The notes: generated by a model not told the origin, from the sequence alone. A stretch of 64,000 bases of DNA from Gemmata massiliana (GCA_000531095.1 HG799471.1:1-64000); one strand, 5' to 3'. Counted from the first letter of the stretch, positions 8,393-18,085 are shown. Numbers and translations are program-made.

Positions 8393-9685
8393 TTACGGGT
8401 ACAGGCCGCGCTTGCTCTTTTCGCGCGCCACCTTCTGCACGCCCAGGCTCAGCGCCGCGAGCCGGTTGCCGATCTTCCGCGCCTTGGCCTCGTCGCGCAC
8501 CCGCTTGAATGCCCCGAGCATCAGCTTCTTCAACTGAGCGTTGACTTCCTCCTCGTCCCACATGAACTGCGCGAGATCCTGCACCCACTCGAAGTACGAC
8601 ACCGTCACGCCGCCCGCGTTGCACAGGATGTCCGGGATGACGAAGACGTCCGTGTTCGCGAGGATCGCGTCGGCCTCCGGGTCGGTCGGGCCGTTCGCAC
8701 CCTCGGCCAGCACGCGGCACTTCAACTTCCCCGCGTTCTCCGCGGTGATGACCCGCTCCATCGCGGCCGGGACGAGCACCGTACACGGCGTGGTGAGCAG
8801 TTCCGCGTCCGGGATCGCTTCGGCCTCCGGGAACCCGACGATCGTCTTCCGCTCGTTCTTGGACACGTACTCGTTGAGCCGCGCGACGTTGATGCCGCGG
8901 TCGTTGCGGATCGAGCCGTAGCGGTCGCCGATCGCGATCACCTTGGTGCCGAGCTTGACCAGTTCGTCGCACGTCACCGAGCCGACGTTACCGAACCCCT
9001 GGACCACCGCGGTCGCGCCCTCGGATTTGATATTTAGTTCGTCGAACGCCTCGGAAATGCAGTACACCACCCCGCGCCCCGTAGCCTCTTTGCGGCCCAC
9101 GCACCCGCCCAACTCGACCGGTTTACCGGTCACGATCTCGGGACAGGCGTACCCCACCTTCATCGAGTACGTGTCGTAGATCCAGGCCATCGTCTGTTCG
9201 TCGGTGCCCATGTCGGGCGCCATCACGTCCACGCGCGGGCCGATGATGTTCTGAATCTCGTCCGTGAACCGGCGCGTGAGGCGCTCCTTCTCTCCGCCCT
9301 TCAGTTCGGCCGGGTCCACCGCGATGCCGCCCTTCGCACCGCCGTAGGGCAGGTTCATGATGCCGCACTTCCAGCTCATCCACATCGCGAGCGCGGCGAC
9401 TTCACCGAGATCCACGTTCTTCGCGTACCGCAGCCCACCCTTACTCGGGCCGCTCGTGAGCGAGTGCTGCACGCGGTACCCCACGAACACTTCCGTGTGG
9501 CCGTCTTCCATGCGCACGGGCACGGCCACGATCTGGGACCGCTTCGGCACCATGAGCCGCTCGGCGACGCCCTTGTCGAGGTCGATCACCCGCGCGACGT
9601 TGCGCAATTGCTGGCACGCCATCAGGTACGTTGGCGAGCTGATGAACGGATTTGAGGCCGGATTGCCCGGGGGCATCGCAGACAT
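8393..9685 (-). CDS. gdhA: Glutamate dehydrogenase (Glu/Leu/Phe/Val dehydrogenase family)
   Basis: A 430-residue enzyme that interconverts glutamate and 2-oxoglutarate plus ammonium with NAD(P). The substrate domain shows GPSKGGLRY (79-87) and PYGGAKGGI (113-121), where K118 is the expected active-site lysine. The Rossmann domain carries GFGNVGS near 235. The length is normal for hexameric bacterial GDH. The ATG at 9685 is preferred because GAGG lies 8 nt upstream. A GTG three codons earlier has no such site. The gene stands alone. The upstream region holds a GCTAACATTT direct repeat about 125 nt from the start. The NAD versus NADP preference was not determined. Confidence 0.93.
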   Translation of the reverse strand: MSAMPPGNPASNPFISSPTYLMACQQLRNVARVIDLDKGVAERLMVPKRSQIVAVPVRMEDGHTEVFVGYRVQHSLTSGPSKGGLRYAKNVDLGEVAALAMWMSWKCGIMNLPYGGAKGGIAVDPAELKGGEKERLTRRFTDEIQNIIGPRVDVMAPDMGTDEQTMAWIYDTYSMKVGYACPEIVTGKPVELGGCVGRKEATGRGVVYCISEAFDELNIKSEGATAVVQGFGNVGSVTCDELVKLGTKVIAIGDRYGSIRNDRGINVARLNEYVSKNERKTIVGFPEAEAIPDAELLTTPCTVLVPAAMERVITAENAGKLKCRVLAEGANGPTDPEADAILANTDVFVIPDILCNAGGVTVSYFEWVQDLAQFMWDEEEVNAQLKKLMLGAFKRVRDEAKARKIGNRLAALSLGVQKVAREKSKRGLYP

Positions 9686-10123
9686 GATCTGCACCTCGAA
9701 CGGGGAGAGGAACCGTTACTTTGGCACTACGGGATTATACGCCGGGTTACTGGCCACTCGGCCGGCCCCATGTGATTCGGAAGCCCAGAGATACCTCGGA
9801 TCGGAAGCGAGCTAACATTTGCTAACATTTCCTGACCGACGAACCGGCGTGAGTCTACTCAACGATTACAATCCACAGTAACTCTTTATTCCCCAAATTC
9901 TTACGTGCAAATACGGCCACCCCACGCCTCGTGTGATCGGCCGATTTCCGCTAACAAGCGTTAACACCCCCCGCTCTTTCTCCCTGTTTCTGCTCACTGA
10001 ACGCACGCGATTGCATCCGCTCGAAGTTTGTTCGCGGCCGCCAGTACCCCGCGAACGCGCCACCTCGACAGATAATATACAAAATGACACGTAAAGTCCA
10101 GAACCGATGTGAATCTTTTGGTC
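9686..10123. other. Intergenic region carrying the GCTAACATT repeat
   Basis: Over 400 nt between gdhA and the membrane protein gene without a credible gene. It is lower in GC than its surroundings. Besides the 10-mer repeats at 9811-9830 and 9950-9967 it contains no recognisable feature. The gdhA promoter should lie in the part nearest 9700-9800. Confidence 0.5.
9811..9967 (+). repeat. GCTAACATT cluster, copy A
   Basis: GCTAACATTT occurs at 9811-9820 and again at 9821-9830, exactly 10 nt apart, followed by GCTAACAA at 9950 and GTTAACAC at 9960. Comparable clusters occur at 44731-44820 and 49052-49131, all on the same strand. Confidence 0.75.
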
Positions 10124-10143
10124 CACAGGGCTTCCGCCCTGTG
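10124..10143 (-). terminator. Hairpin at the 3' end of the membrane protein gene
   Basis: Perfect 8-bp stem CACAGGGC-TTCC-GCCCTGTG, 21 nt past the stop of the minus-strand gene at 10165. The following bases on that strand are A-rich, not a clean U-run. Confidence 0.45.
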
Positions 10144-10164
10144 CCTTCTTGTTCTTCTTTGTGT

Positions 10165-12813
10165 CTACCTCTCCTGTATGTGGAAGTTTTGGATGAAGTA
10201 GCACCTCTTCCAATGATCGCCCGGGAAATACCACGGGGGCGGGGTACACCGGATGCGCACGGTCGTGCGCCCGGGGGGCAGTTCCGCGCGGAGCAATTGA
10301 CTTTGCATATGGCGCGACCGATTCTGGCTGTCGTCCTCGTGCGGTTTCTCGACCTCGAACGCCCCGTTGGTGAGCCCCGGCAGCCCGGAGACCGAGAAGT
10401 GGTACTCGCCGACCACATCGACCCCGACCTGGAACGTGAGGTCGACGCTCCGGGTCCGGTCGGTCGGGTTAACGAGAACGAGGGTGGACGTGTAGCTCCC
10501 CCACAGTAGCAACTCGCCGTCATAAAACGGCTCGTCCAGCGAGAACCCTTTGAGCCACAACGGGACGATCAGTTCGCGCTCCACCCGGGCCTGGCGCTCG
10601 AACTCCTCAGCCCCGACCAAGCGCTGGTAGGCGTCCCGGTACGGCCGCAGATCGAGGAAAAACTGCTTGCCGTCGCTGTGGACCACTTCCGGGAGCCGGG
10701 CCGCGCTCTGTTTAACGAGGTCGGCGTAGATCGCGTGGACGCGCTCGCGCGGGTTCACCACGCTCACCGGCTCGGTTTTTCCGGGTTCGACGCGCCGCGG
10801 GAGGTACCCGCGCCCGTCGATGAACAGCCCGTCGAACCCCCGGACCACGACGCGCCGGAGGAACTCGTTCGGTTTCTCGAACGACACTTCGCGCTGCCAG
10901 CAGTCCGCCTCGCGCCGCTTGATCGCGCCGAAGCTCCACGTCGGCGTGTCGGTCATGAGGTACCCGCGTGCGTGCTCGTAGGCCTGCATCTTCTGCACGG
11001 GCGGGCTCTCGGGGAACGCGATGTAGGGCAGGCAGAACACGCGCGCGTTAGGGGACCGCTCCTCGATCTCCTGGAAGAACTGTCGGTCGGTCCGGAACCG
11101 CTCCGCGTGCTGGTTCGTGACCGTGATGACCTTCTGTTTGAACCAACTGTACGGGGTCTGGTCCAAGAAACCGATCAGGAACACCGCGGCGAGCGCGGGG
11201 TAGCGCGCCGGCAGCGTCGCGCTCTCGAGCACCCGGTGGCACCACGCCCCCGCGCGCCTCGACGTGAAGTACAGGGTCCCCGCGACAATCCCGCCCGAAA
11301 CGACCACCGAAAGCGCCAGAGCAGCCGCCAGTACGGGCAACAACGAACCGAGTGACTCGTGGTCAATCACCCCGACCGCGCCCAACACGGCGACCACGAT
11401 TGTGCCAATGAGCGGGGGCAGCGGGAGCGACCAAATGATGTACTTCCACCGAATAATGGACCAGCGCCCGGTGTGCGTGAGCAGGTACCGGTCCAACCAC
11501 CAGAGCGCCGCGAACAGGCACAAGAATCCGATAAACACGCTGATGCGGTTGTACGCGCGGATCTGGGCCGACACCAGCAAGTTGAAGAGCGACCCGAACC
11601 CGCCGACCGTGGCCAAGAGCACCAGAAACAGCACCAGCCCCACGAGCGGGCCTTCGGGCCAGCGCCGCCGGTGCGGGAGCACCGCCATCACCAGGAGCGC
11701 CACCAGCCCGGACCCGCCGACCACGCCGAGCGCCCCGGCACTTTCGCTATCTACGGGGCGGCTCGGCGTGCTGTACAGCGTGCGGAGCTGCGAGAAGATG
11801 GTCAGGTTGTGATCGTTCGCCGGGAGCAGCAGGTGCGCGAGCTTCAGTCCGTAAGTCTCGGCCTCCTCGGGCCACCGGTCGGTGATCGGGTTCGCCCCGT
11901 ACCGGGACTGGTACACAACCGTTGGGTAGTGGAACGCGACCCCGACCGCGACAACCGGCGCCACAACCCACGCGGCCGAAATCACCCCGCGCGAGGTGCG
12001 AGCCAACAGGCTCGCGTACACTCCGGAAAACGCATACGTCGCGCACGCGAAGAAGGCGTAGTACGCGCCCGCCGATGCCGTGAGCGCCCCGAGCGCGAGC
12101 GGCCACAGCGCGCTAAACGACGTGAACCGGCGCCGGCGCGTGCCGTCCGGTTGGAGCGGGTACAGAGGGAACTCGCCGCGGCAGAGCGCCAGTGCCGGCA
12201 TCAGCGACAGCGGAACCACCCAGTACGCCGCGAGGAAGTAGTGATACTGGTAGCGCTCCTGGTGGTACGGCAGGAACGCATACAACAGCCCACCCACCGC
12301 CGCCGCGGGAAGCGAGAGCTTGAGCCAGCGCAGCACGAACATCCCCGTCAGTACCGTGAGCGGGTACGTGAGCAGGTTGTAAATGTTGTACGCGACGAGC
12401 AAATCGGGCGTGACACGGCTAAAGAGCCACAGGAGCCCGAAGTGCAGGTAGTCGATAATGGGGAAGTCGTACAGTTCCTGGACGCCCGGCGCGCCCATCC
12501 GGTCGTTGTGCCAGTGGGTGCCGTTCTCGACGATGTTCTTCGCCAGCGGCAGGTACAGGAGCGAGTCGAGATCGTAGTAAAACGGTGCGTGCAGATCCTG
12601 ACTGTCGAGCCGCAACCCAGCGGTCACCAGGACGCTCGCCAGAATCATACTTCCCGCGTACCACACGAACCGCTCGCGGCGCGTCGGGACCGGTGCGAGG
12701 TCGGCTGGCGCGACCGGCTCGGGGCGCGTGGTTGGAACCGGAGCCACAGACGAGACTGCGGGCGACTCGGTCACTGAGTTCGTAGCGGAAACAGGAATTG
12801 GCGGTTCGGACAT
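10165..12813 (-). CDS. Large polytopic membrane protein, possibly a GT-C type glycosyltransferase
   Basis: An 882-residue protein with a cytoplasmic Pro-rich N-terminus (1-50), about ten or more transmembrane helices (50-550) and a soluble C-terminal part (about 560-882). The first predicted external loop has acidic residues (FYYDLDSLLYLPLAKN) and a conserved-looking patch (GTHWHNDRMGAPGVQ), as in GT-C enzymes that use lipid-linked sugars. The C-terminal region includes GFDGLFIDGRGYLPRR and an Ig-like beta-rich end. The ATG at 12813 is chosen; an upstream GTG would add 21 basic residues. It is divergent from the epimerase at 12880. GT-C assignment is inference from topology; a plain membrane protein of unknown role remains possible. 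Confidence 0.65.
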   Translation of the reverse strand: MSEPPIPVSATNSVTESPAVSSVAPVPTTRPEPVAPADLAPVPTRRERFVWYAGSMILASVLVTAGLRLDSQDLHAPFYYDLDSLLYLPLAKNIVENGTHWHNDRMGAPGVQELYDFPIIDYLHFGLLWLFSRVTPDLLVAYNIYNLLTYPLTVLTGMFVLRWLKLSLPAAAVGGLLYAFLPYHQERYQYHYFLAAYWVVPLSLMPALALCRGEFPLYPLQPDGTRRRRFTSFSALWPLALGALTASAGAYYAFFACATYAFSGVYASLLARTSRGVISAAWVVAPVVAVGVAFHYPTVVYQSRYGANPITDRWPEEAETYGLKLAHLLLPANDHNLTIFSQLRTLYSTPSRPVDSESAGALGVVGGSGLVALLVMAVLPHRRRWPEGPLVGLVLFLVLLATVGGFGSLFNLLVSAQIRAYNRISVFIGFLCLFAALWWLDRYLLTHTGRWSIIRWKYIIWSLPLPPLIGTIVVAVLGAVGVIDHESLGSLLPVLAAALALSVVVSGGIVAGTLYFTSRRAGAWCHRVLESATLPARYPALAAVFLIGFLDQTPYSWFKQKVITVTNQHAERFRTDRQFFQEIEERSPNARVFCLPYIAFPESPPVQKMQAYEHARGYLMTDTPTWSFGAIKRREADCWQREVSFEKPNEFLRRVVVRGFDGLFIDGRGYLPRRVEPGKTEPVSVVNPRERVHAIYADLVKQSAARLPEVVHSDGKQFFLDLRPYRDAYQRLVGAEEFERQARVERELIVPLWLKGFSLDEPFYDGELLLWGSYTSTLVLVNPTDRTRSVDLTFQVGVDVVGEYHFSVSGLPGLTNGAFEVEKPHEDDSQNRSRHMQSQLLRAELPPGRTTVRIRCTPPPWYFPGDHWKRCYFIQNFHIQER

Positions 12814-12879
12814 GCGGGGTCTCAAAACTGCACGAAGCCAAGAACCGTCACCCCGAATAGTTAGGGCAACAGGCACCCA

Positions 12880-13734
12880 ATGTCACCCCTGATCCGGCCG
12901 ACCGGTCCACAACTCGTACTCGGGTGCGGCTATTTGGGTCGGCGCGTCGCGTTGCGCTGGTTGGCCGAGGGCCGGTCCGTGGCCGCGCTCACGCGGAAAA
13001 ACGCCGACGCGCTGCGGGGCGCTGGCATCGAACCCATCACGGGCGACATTCTCGCCCCAGAGAGCTTGCATACACTCCCACACGCGAACACCGTGCTGTA
13101 CGCAGTTGGCATGGATCGCAGCGCGGGACGGTCCATGCGCGAGGTGTACGTGACGGGTCTGGCACACGTTCTAACTACGCTCCCACCGTACAGCCGGTTC
13201 ATTTACGCATCTAGCACGAGTGTGTACGGCCAAACTAACAGTGATTGGGTAACGGAATCCGCGCCGACGCAGCCATCAGAGGATTCGGGCCAGATCGTAC
13301 TCGAAGCCGAACAACTGCTTCGGTCTCAAAAGCCCGATGCGATCATCCTCCGGTTCGCGGGGTTGTACGGCCCGGACCGGCTCCTGCGCAAGCAACCGGT
13401 CCTGAAGGGCGAACCGCTCGTGGGCGATGCGGACAAGTGGCTGAACCTCGTTCACATCGCGGACGCGGCTTCTGCCGTGCTCTGGGCCGAAGCGCACGCC
13501 GTTCCCGGAGAAACGTACAACGTCGCCGACGGCACCCCGGTATCCCGACGCGACTTCTACACGCGCCTCGCCGAGTTGCTCCGCGCCCCGGAAGCGAAGT
13601 TCGACTCGCGGCCCGAACCCGGTGCCCCGAACCGACGCATCGACGCGACGAAGCTCCGCGCACTCGGGTGGATGCCTGCGTTCGCGAGTTACCGCGAAGG
13701 CTTGACCGCGGCGGTCGCGGAATCGACCATGTAA
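12880..13734 (+). CDS. NAD(P)-dependent epimerase/dehydratase (SDR family)
   Basis: A 284-residue extended-type SDR protein similar in layout to YeeZ-like proteins. The nucleotide-binding motif is LVLGCGYLGRRVA (residues 12-24), and YASSTSVYGQT near residue 110 supplies the catalytic-region Ser/Tyr. GLYGPDRLLRK and VADGTPVSRRDFY are typical of sugar-nucleotide or small-substrate epimerases. The substrate cannot be told. It starts 66 nt from the divergent membrane protein gene, so both promoters must share that gap. The downstream DUF1080 gene begins 22 nt after its stop and may be cotranscribed. Confidence 0.85.
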   Translation: MSPLIRPTGPQLVLGCGYLGRRVALRWLAEGRSVAALTRKNADALRGAGIEPITGDILAPESLHTLPHANTVLYAVGMDRSAGRSMREVYVTGLAHVLTTLPPYSRFIYASSTSVYGQTNSDWVTESAPTQPSEDSGQIVLEAEQLLRSQKPDAIILRFAGLYGPDRLLRKQPVLKGEPLVGDADKWLNLVHIADAASAVLWAEAHAVPGETYNVADGTPVSRRDFYTRLAELLRAPEAKFDSRPEPGAPNRRIDATKLRALGWMPAFASYREGLTAAVAESTM

Positions 13735-13756
13735 CCTCCTCCAACAAAGGTGCCCC

Positions 13757-14869
13757 ATGATGTTCCGCTTACTCGCCGTCTGCACCGCACTCGCGGTCGC
13801 GCCCCCCGCGTTCGCCGAAGACAAAGACAAACCGAAGCCGAATCCGCTCACAGCCAAAGAGATCGCGGACGGCTGGATTCTGCTGTTCGACGGCGAAACC
13901 ACGTTCGGGTGGAAGATCGACGGGACGGCCGGGGTGAAGGACGGGGCACTCGTGCTTGGGGGGGCGAAGCTCACAACGGCCGTGAGTACGACCACATTTT
14001 CTTCCTACGAACTGCAAATGCAAACCAACGGCGCGGGCTCGGTCAACCTGCGTTCGAGCAAGGGCGGTTCTCACAGCGCGGGGCTGAGCAAAGGACCGTC
14101 GACGGTTCACATAACGGTTGTTGGGAGCGACGCTGGTGGCTCCTCACTGGAAAATCGCACGACGGTGGACCCGAACACCGGAACCCACACGAACATCACG
14201 GTAGCCATGAGCGGTCCGGCCGAACTCCGGCTCGAAGTTCCCGCCGGTGGGAGCCTTTCCGTTCAGTCGATCAAACTCCGGCCCGAGTGCCCGAAGTCGC
14301 TCTTCACCGGGAAGAACCTCGACGGCTGGAAGGTCAACGCGGCCGACCCGAAGCGGATGGCGTCGAAGTGGGACGTGACAAAGGGCGGCGAGTTGTCGCT
14401 CAAGAACGGCCCGGGCGACCTCGTGACGGAGAAAGAGTTCGACAACTTCGTGCTGCAACTGGAATGCAAGACACTCGGCAAGGCGCTCAACAGCGGGGTG
14501 TTCTTCCGCTGCATCCCCGGCCAATACCAGAACGGGTACGAGGCCCAGATCCACAACGGCTCCAAGGACGACGACCGCACCAAGCCCGCGGACTTCGGCA
14601 CGGGCGCGGTCTACCGCCGGATCGCGGCGCGGAAAGTGGTGGCCAACGACAACGAGTGGTTCACGATGACGGTCGTGGCCAACGGCAAGCGCATCACGAC
14701 GTGGGTGAACGGCTACCAGACCGTGGACTGGACCGACGACCGCAAAGAGAGCGACAACCCGCGCCAGGGCTACCGCGCCACGAAGGGGCCACTGTCCATC
14801 CAGGGCCACGACGCGACCACGGACATCCTGTTCCGCAACATCCGGATCGCGGAGTTGCCAGGGAAGTAG
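13757..14869 (+). CDS. Exported DUF1080 (3-keto-disaccharide hydrolase-like) protein with two copies of the domain
   Basis: A 370-residue protein with a signal peptide (MMFRLLAVCTALAVAPPAFA). Two DUF1080-type concanavalin-like units follow: residues 25-170, opened by GWILLFDGETTFGWKI, and residues 175-370, opened by SLFTGKNLDGWKV. The second is complete and contains LNSGVFFRCIPGQYQNGYEAQIHN and GTGAVYRR, typical of the family. The first is shorter and divergent. The family is known for glucanase/lectin-like folds acting on keto-sugar glycosides. Periplasmic carbohydrate processing is inferred. The next gene, an oxidoreductase of the Gfo/Idh family, is convergent. Confidence 0.85.
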   Translation: MMFRLLAVCTALAVAPPAFAEDKDKPKPNPLTAKEIADGWILLFDGETTFGWKIDGTAGVKDGALVLGGAKLTTAVSTTTFSSYELQMQTNGAGSVNLRSSKGGSHSAGLSKGPSTVHITVVGSDAGGSSLENRTTVDPNTGTHTNITVAMSGPAELRLEVPAGGSLSVQSIKLRPECPKSLFTGKNLDGWKVNAADPKRMASKWDVTKGGELSLKNGPGDLVTEKEFDNFVLQLECKTLGKALNSGVFFRCIPGQYQNGYEAQIHNGSKDDDRTKPADFGTGAVYRRIAARKVVANDNEWFTMTVVANGKRITTWVNGYQTVDWTDDRKESDNPRQGYRATKGPLSIQGHDATTDILFRNIRIAELPGK

Positions 14870-14943
14870 GCGAACCCCGACCGCAAGGTCGGTGGGTAAC
14901 TGGGGCGCGGCCCGTCACCCACCGACCTTGCGGTCGGGGTTCA
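14870..14943. repeat. REP-like inverted repeat (GACC variant)
   Basis: Arms at 14870-14897 and 14917-14943. Each half is itself a hairpin, CCGACC-GCAA-GGTCGG or its complement, giving a GNRA-type loop. Other copies in the window read CCGCCC-GCAA-GGGCGG, so both sides of the stem changed together. It lies between two convergent genes. Confidence 0.9.
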
Positions 14944-14955
14944 CCGTACCGTGTC

Positions 14956-16707
14956 TCACGCCTTCTTCGTCGGGCCGTGCTTCGTTTCGGGCACGTCGCT
15001 CTTGGTCACGTCGAACCACGCATCCTCGAACACGATCCGTTCCTTCTTCGCCATCGCCATGTTCGCGGTCAGCGCGAGGATGGCATCGGCCATCGCGACC
15101 TCGCCGTGGCACCGCGGGATGATGTCCTTGTGGACGAACTCGCCCTTATCATTTTTCGTGTAGTCCACCTTCCCGCCCTTCTTCTGCCACATGCGCAGGC
15201 AGTAGGCGAAGTGCTCCATCTCGGTGCGGTACCCGCGCACGGCGCTGTCCCAGCCCACGCTCGCGCCCTTCGTGATCGCCGCGCCACCGCCGCCGCCCCA
15301 AGTGCTCGTCGCTTCCATTGCCGGCTTGCTGCCTCCGGCGCCGGTCACGGTCACTTTCGTCTCGCGCCCGCCACTGCTGCCTTTACCCGGTTCCGGTTCC
15401 TTGTACAGGAACACTTCTGCTTCCTTCGAGATAATCATGGTGCCGCGACTGCCCATGACGCACTCGCCGTAATCCTCGAAGCTGTTCGTGTTGAACGACG
15501 AGTACGTGACGATCACGATGTCGTTCTCGTTCGTGCCCCCCTTCTTGGCCTTCGGGTGGTCCTTACCGGGGAACTCGAAGGTCACGAACACACCGTCGTC
15601 GCTCTCGCGGTCGTTCTTCTTCGGCCCGTAGAAGAACTTCCCACCGATCCCGCTCACCGCGATCGGGTGAACGTGCCCCAAAATGATCGAGGACGCATCG
15701 AGTTGGTGGCTCCCGAGTTCGGCCATCAGCCCGCCGCCGGTCTTGTCGTAGAGGCGCCAGCGCACCAGTTCGGTGATGCTCTCGTACCCGAGGTCGCGCA
15801 GCTTCTGCGGCTCCTTCAGGAATGGCTCGGCGTCCTGCTTGGGGACCGGCTTGCACCACCCGTCGCGTAGAGCGGGCAGATCGAACGGCTTACCGTTGAT
15901 GTCGTTACCCGTCGCGAACTTCTCGCGCTCGGCCGGGCTCGCGCTGAACGGCCACGAGTTGTTGCGCGGCCACTGCGCGCGGATGTGTTTGATGTCGCCC
16001 AGGATACCGGTCTGGAGCACCTCAATGGCGTGGGCGTAAAGCGTGCTGTAGTGCCGCTGGTGGCCGACGGAGAGGAGCAGGCCCTTCTCCTTGGCGTAGT
16101 TCGTCATCTCCTTGCACTTGCTGATGGTGCGGGCCATCAGCTTTTCGCACAGGACGTGCAGACCGGCGTCCATGCACTTCTTCGCGATCACGTCGTGCGT
16201 GTGCAGCGGGGTCGCGATGACGACCATTTCGAGGCCGAGTTTCTTCGCGTCCGCGAGCAGTTCCTCGACGGTATCGTAGCGCGCGATCTTCTTGGCCGCG
16301 TCCTTACCGTAGATGTTATTCAGCCCCTTGCGCGGGCTGGGCGTCTTCTCACCCTCGAAAATGCGATCCAGGTTCGACGGCCGGATGTCGCACACGGCGA
16401 CGATCTGGTTGTACTCCTTGTTGTGGTCGCCCACGAGGACGCCGCCCTCGTCCCCGCACCCGATGAGGGCGGTCTTCACCGCGTTGTTACCCAGCCACGA
16501 CTGGTAGCCGTAGTACACCGCGGCCGACACCGGCACGACTGCGCCGGCGGCCAGGCCCGCCTTAAGCAGATCCCGGCGGTCCGGGTTGGACGGGTCGGGG
16601 CCGACCGCTACCGAGTTCATCTTGCCGGCGCGGGCGAGGTCGCCGACCGTTTGCTCGAAGTTCGCTTTACCGGCAGCCTTCTGCTCGGGGGTCAGATCGA
16701 GAGCCAT
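14956..16707 (-). CDS. Exported Gfo/Idh/MocA family oxidoreductase
   Basis: A 583-residue NAD(P)-dependent oxidoreductase. The ATG at 16707 is used because GGAG lies 7 nt upstream; 61 further residues upstream in frame look non-coding. A twin-arginine signal is embedded after a 40-residue leader (NPDRRDLLKAGLAAGAV, 41-57), suggesting export in folded form with cofactor. The Rossmann motif is ALIGCGDEGG (80-89), with CEKLMA (the EKP position) further on. The chain is much longer than the typical 340-450 residues, with a Gly/Ser-rich insert near residue 440. Substrate unknown; sugar-like substrates are usual. The leader ahead of the Tat motif is typical of planctomycete members. Confidence 0.88.
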   Translation of the reverse strand: MALDLTPEQKAAGKANFEQTVGDLARAGKMNSVAVGPDPSNPDRRDLLKAGLAAGAVVPVSAAVYYGYQSWLGNNAVKTALIGCGDEGGVLVGDHNKEYNQIVAVCDIRPSNLDRIFEGEKTPSPRKGLNNIYGKDAAKKIARYDTVEELLADAKKLGLEMVVIATPLHTHDVIAKKCMDAGLHVLCEKLMARTISKCKEMTNYAKEKGLLLSVGHQRHYSTLYAHAIEVLQTGILGDIKHIRAQWPRNNSWPFSASPAEREKFATGNDINGKPFDLPALRDGWCKPVPKQDAEPFLKEPQKLRDLGYESITELVRWRLYDKTGGGLMAELGSHQLDASSIILGHVHPIAVSGIGGKFFYGPKKNDRESDDGVFVTFEFPGKDHPKAKKGGTNENDIVIVTYSSFNTNSFEDYGECVMGSRGTMIISKEAEVFLYKEPEPGKGSSGGRETKVTVTGAGGSKPAMEATSTWGGGGGAAITKGASVGWDSAVRGYRTEMEHFAYCLRMWQKKGGKVDYTKNDKGEFVHKDIIPRCHGEVAMADAILALTANMAMAKKERIVFEDAWFDVTKSDVPETKHGPTKKA

Positions 16708-16846
16708 GATTCCACTCCGGGGAGGTAGCTGTATTGTCCGCTCGAAAGCGTGTATTTGGGAAGAAGAAAAGTCGCAGAGGCTCGTCAGAACTCGGGCGTC
16801 GTGTGCCGGCGCCGCATCGAGCGAACCGGCACACCAGGAACCGCTA

Positions 16847-18085
16847 TCAGGCCGGGCAGCCGTTGCACTTGCAGAACGGGCGGAGCACAATCGCGTCCAG
16901 CCCGAGCCAGCGCCCCGTGGGGTAGCACGCGAGTGCGAGAAGCGCGAGCGCCTCGATCACGTTTTTGTTGATGAACAACGGGTTGCCCTCGGTGTTTGGC
17001 GGGGGCGGGTACCACGGGAACGCCGGGTGCGTCAGGTACGTCATCACCAGGAACCCCGCTGCGAGCACGCACGCGACGCGGGTGAGCAGCCCGCCCATGA
17101 GACACGCGCCGACCGCGACCAGAAACCACATCGTCACGCGGTCCATGCGCTGGCCGCGGCTCAACAATGTGGGGTCTTCCTCAATGGCCTTGCCGTCGTT
17201 CAGTTCTTTCTTGAGTTCGGCAATAAATGCGTTTGCGTCGCGCGCCAGATCCGCCTCGGCGGTGATGAACCCGTTCCGCAATTCGGCGACGCGCTTGGAG
17301 TCGGTACCGGTGCCGTTCCCCAACCCGAGCGATTGCCGCTCTTCCGCTTCTTTGGCTTCTTTCCGCACCGACTCCAGCAACTCGATCCGTTGCGGTCCGG
17401 TGAGTGGCACGTCCCCGTTAATCTGTTTCACTTGAGCCGGGCGCGTGTCAATACCACACACCCACCGCGCGTAAGTGGCTTTGGCCGTTTTGATAAGTAT
17501 CTGACTTTCTTGACTATCGAGCCGCTCGGCCTTCTTTTGCGCCGCCACACGCGCCGCATCCGCTTTGGCCTTTGCCGCTTCTCTCGCCGAGTCGGTCTTT
17601 GCTACGGCCAGTTCTTCGGCCTCGGTTTCGTCTGCTTTCTTCCGATCTTTCTCTGGTTCGTCTTTGATCGCATCAATCAGCTTGGCCGCTTCCTCTGGAC
17701 ACTTCGCAACCTGCTCATCCAGTGACAGCTTGTCGAAGTCCGCGCGAGGAATCGGCCCCGGTACTTTCACCTTCGTCGCGATCTCCGCTTCGGGATCAAA
17801 AAACTGCTTGCGCATCTGCGCCCCGACCGGCCCGGGCGCGAATTTGAAGTACGGTTCGCTGCTGAAGGGGCGGGTATTCGTATTCGCATCGGTTACCCCG
17901 GTGTGAATCGAGTGGATCTTGTGCAACCCCTCGAACGTGAAGTGCCACCCGATCGCGATCCGCAGCGCGAGCAGGAAGAACACTCTCAGGGACCACTTGT
18001 TCGTGGCGGTCGCGACTACGAGCGCGATCAGCGTTCCGGCGAGGCCCGCGTACAGCACGCTGAGCGGAATCGGCAGGTGACTCAT
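16847..18085 (-). CDS. DoxX-like membrane protein split by a long coiled-coil insert
   Basis: A 412-residue protein. Two transmembrane helices at about 6-25 and 33-52 (ending GWHFTFEGLHKIH, the typical first DoxX helix) are followed by about 250 soluble residues. These include a highly charged Ala/Lys/Glu coiled coil near 150-210. Three or four helices then follow (about 312-395, FLVAVGACLMGGLLTRVACVL ...), and the end is CKCNGCPA. The DoxX/TQO fold therefore appears interrupted. The start is 6 nt from the stop of apbE, so the genes form an operon. A role in respiratory-chain or thiol redox chemistry fits the flavin transferase neighbour, but is inference. Confidence 0.7.
   Translation of the reverse strand: MSHLPIPLSVLYAGLAGTLIALVVATATNKWSLRVFFLLALRIAIGWHFTFEGLHKIHSIHTGVTDANTNTRPFSSEPYFKFAPGPVGAQMRKQFFDPEAEIATKVKVPGPIPRADFDKLSLDEQVAKCPEEAAKLIDAIKDEPEKDRKKADETEAEELAVAKTDSAREAAKAKADAARVAAQKKAERLDSQESQILIKTAKATYARWVCGIDTRPAQVKQINGDVPLTGPQRIELLESVRKEAKEAEERQSLGLGNGTGTDSKRVAELRNGFITAEADLARDANAFIAELKKELNDGKAIEEDPTLLSRGQRMDRVTMWFLVAVGACLMGGLLTRVACVLAAGFLVMTYLTHPAFPWYPPPPNTEGNPLFINKNVIEALALLALACYPTGRWLGLDAIVLRPFCKCNGCPA

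Noticed and set aside
11359-12777. Long plus-strand open frame opposite the large membrane protein gene
   Set aside because: Arg/His/Pro/Gln-rich translation typical of the antisense of a high-GC gene; the minus-strand product has clear helices and a proper start.
13750-15870. 706-codon plus-strand frame across the DUF1080 and Gfo/Idh genes
   Set aside because: Runs through a repeat and opposite a recognised oxidoreductase; the composition is that of an out-of-frame reading.
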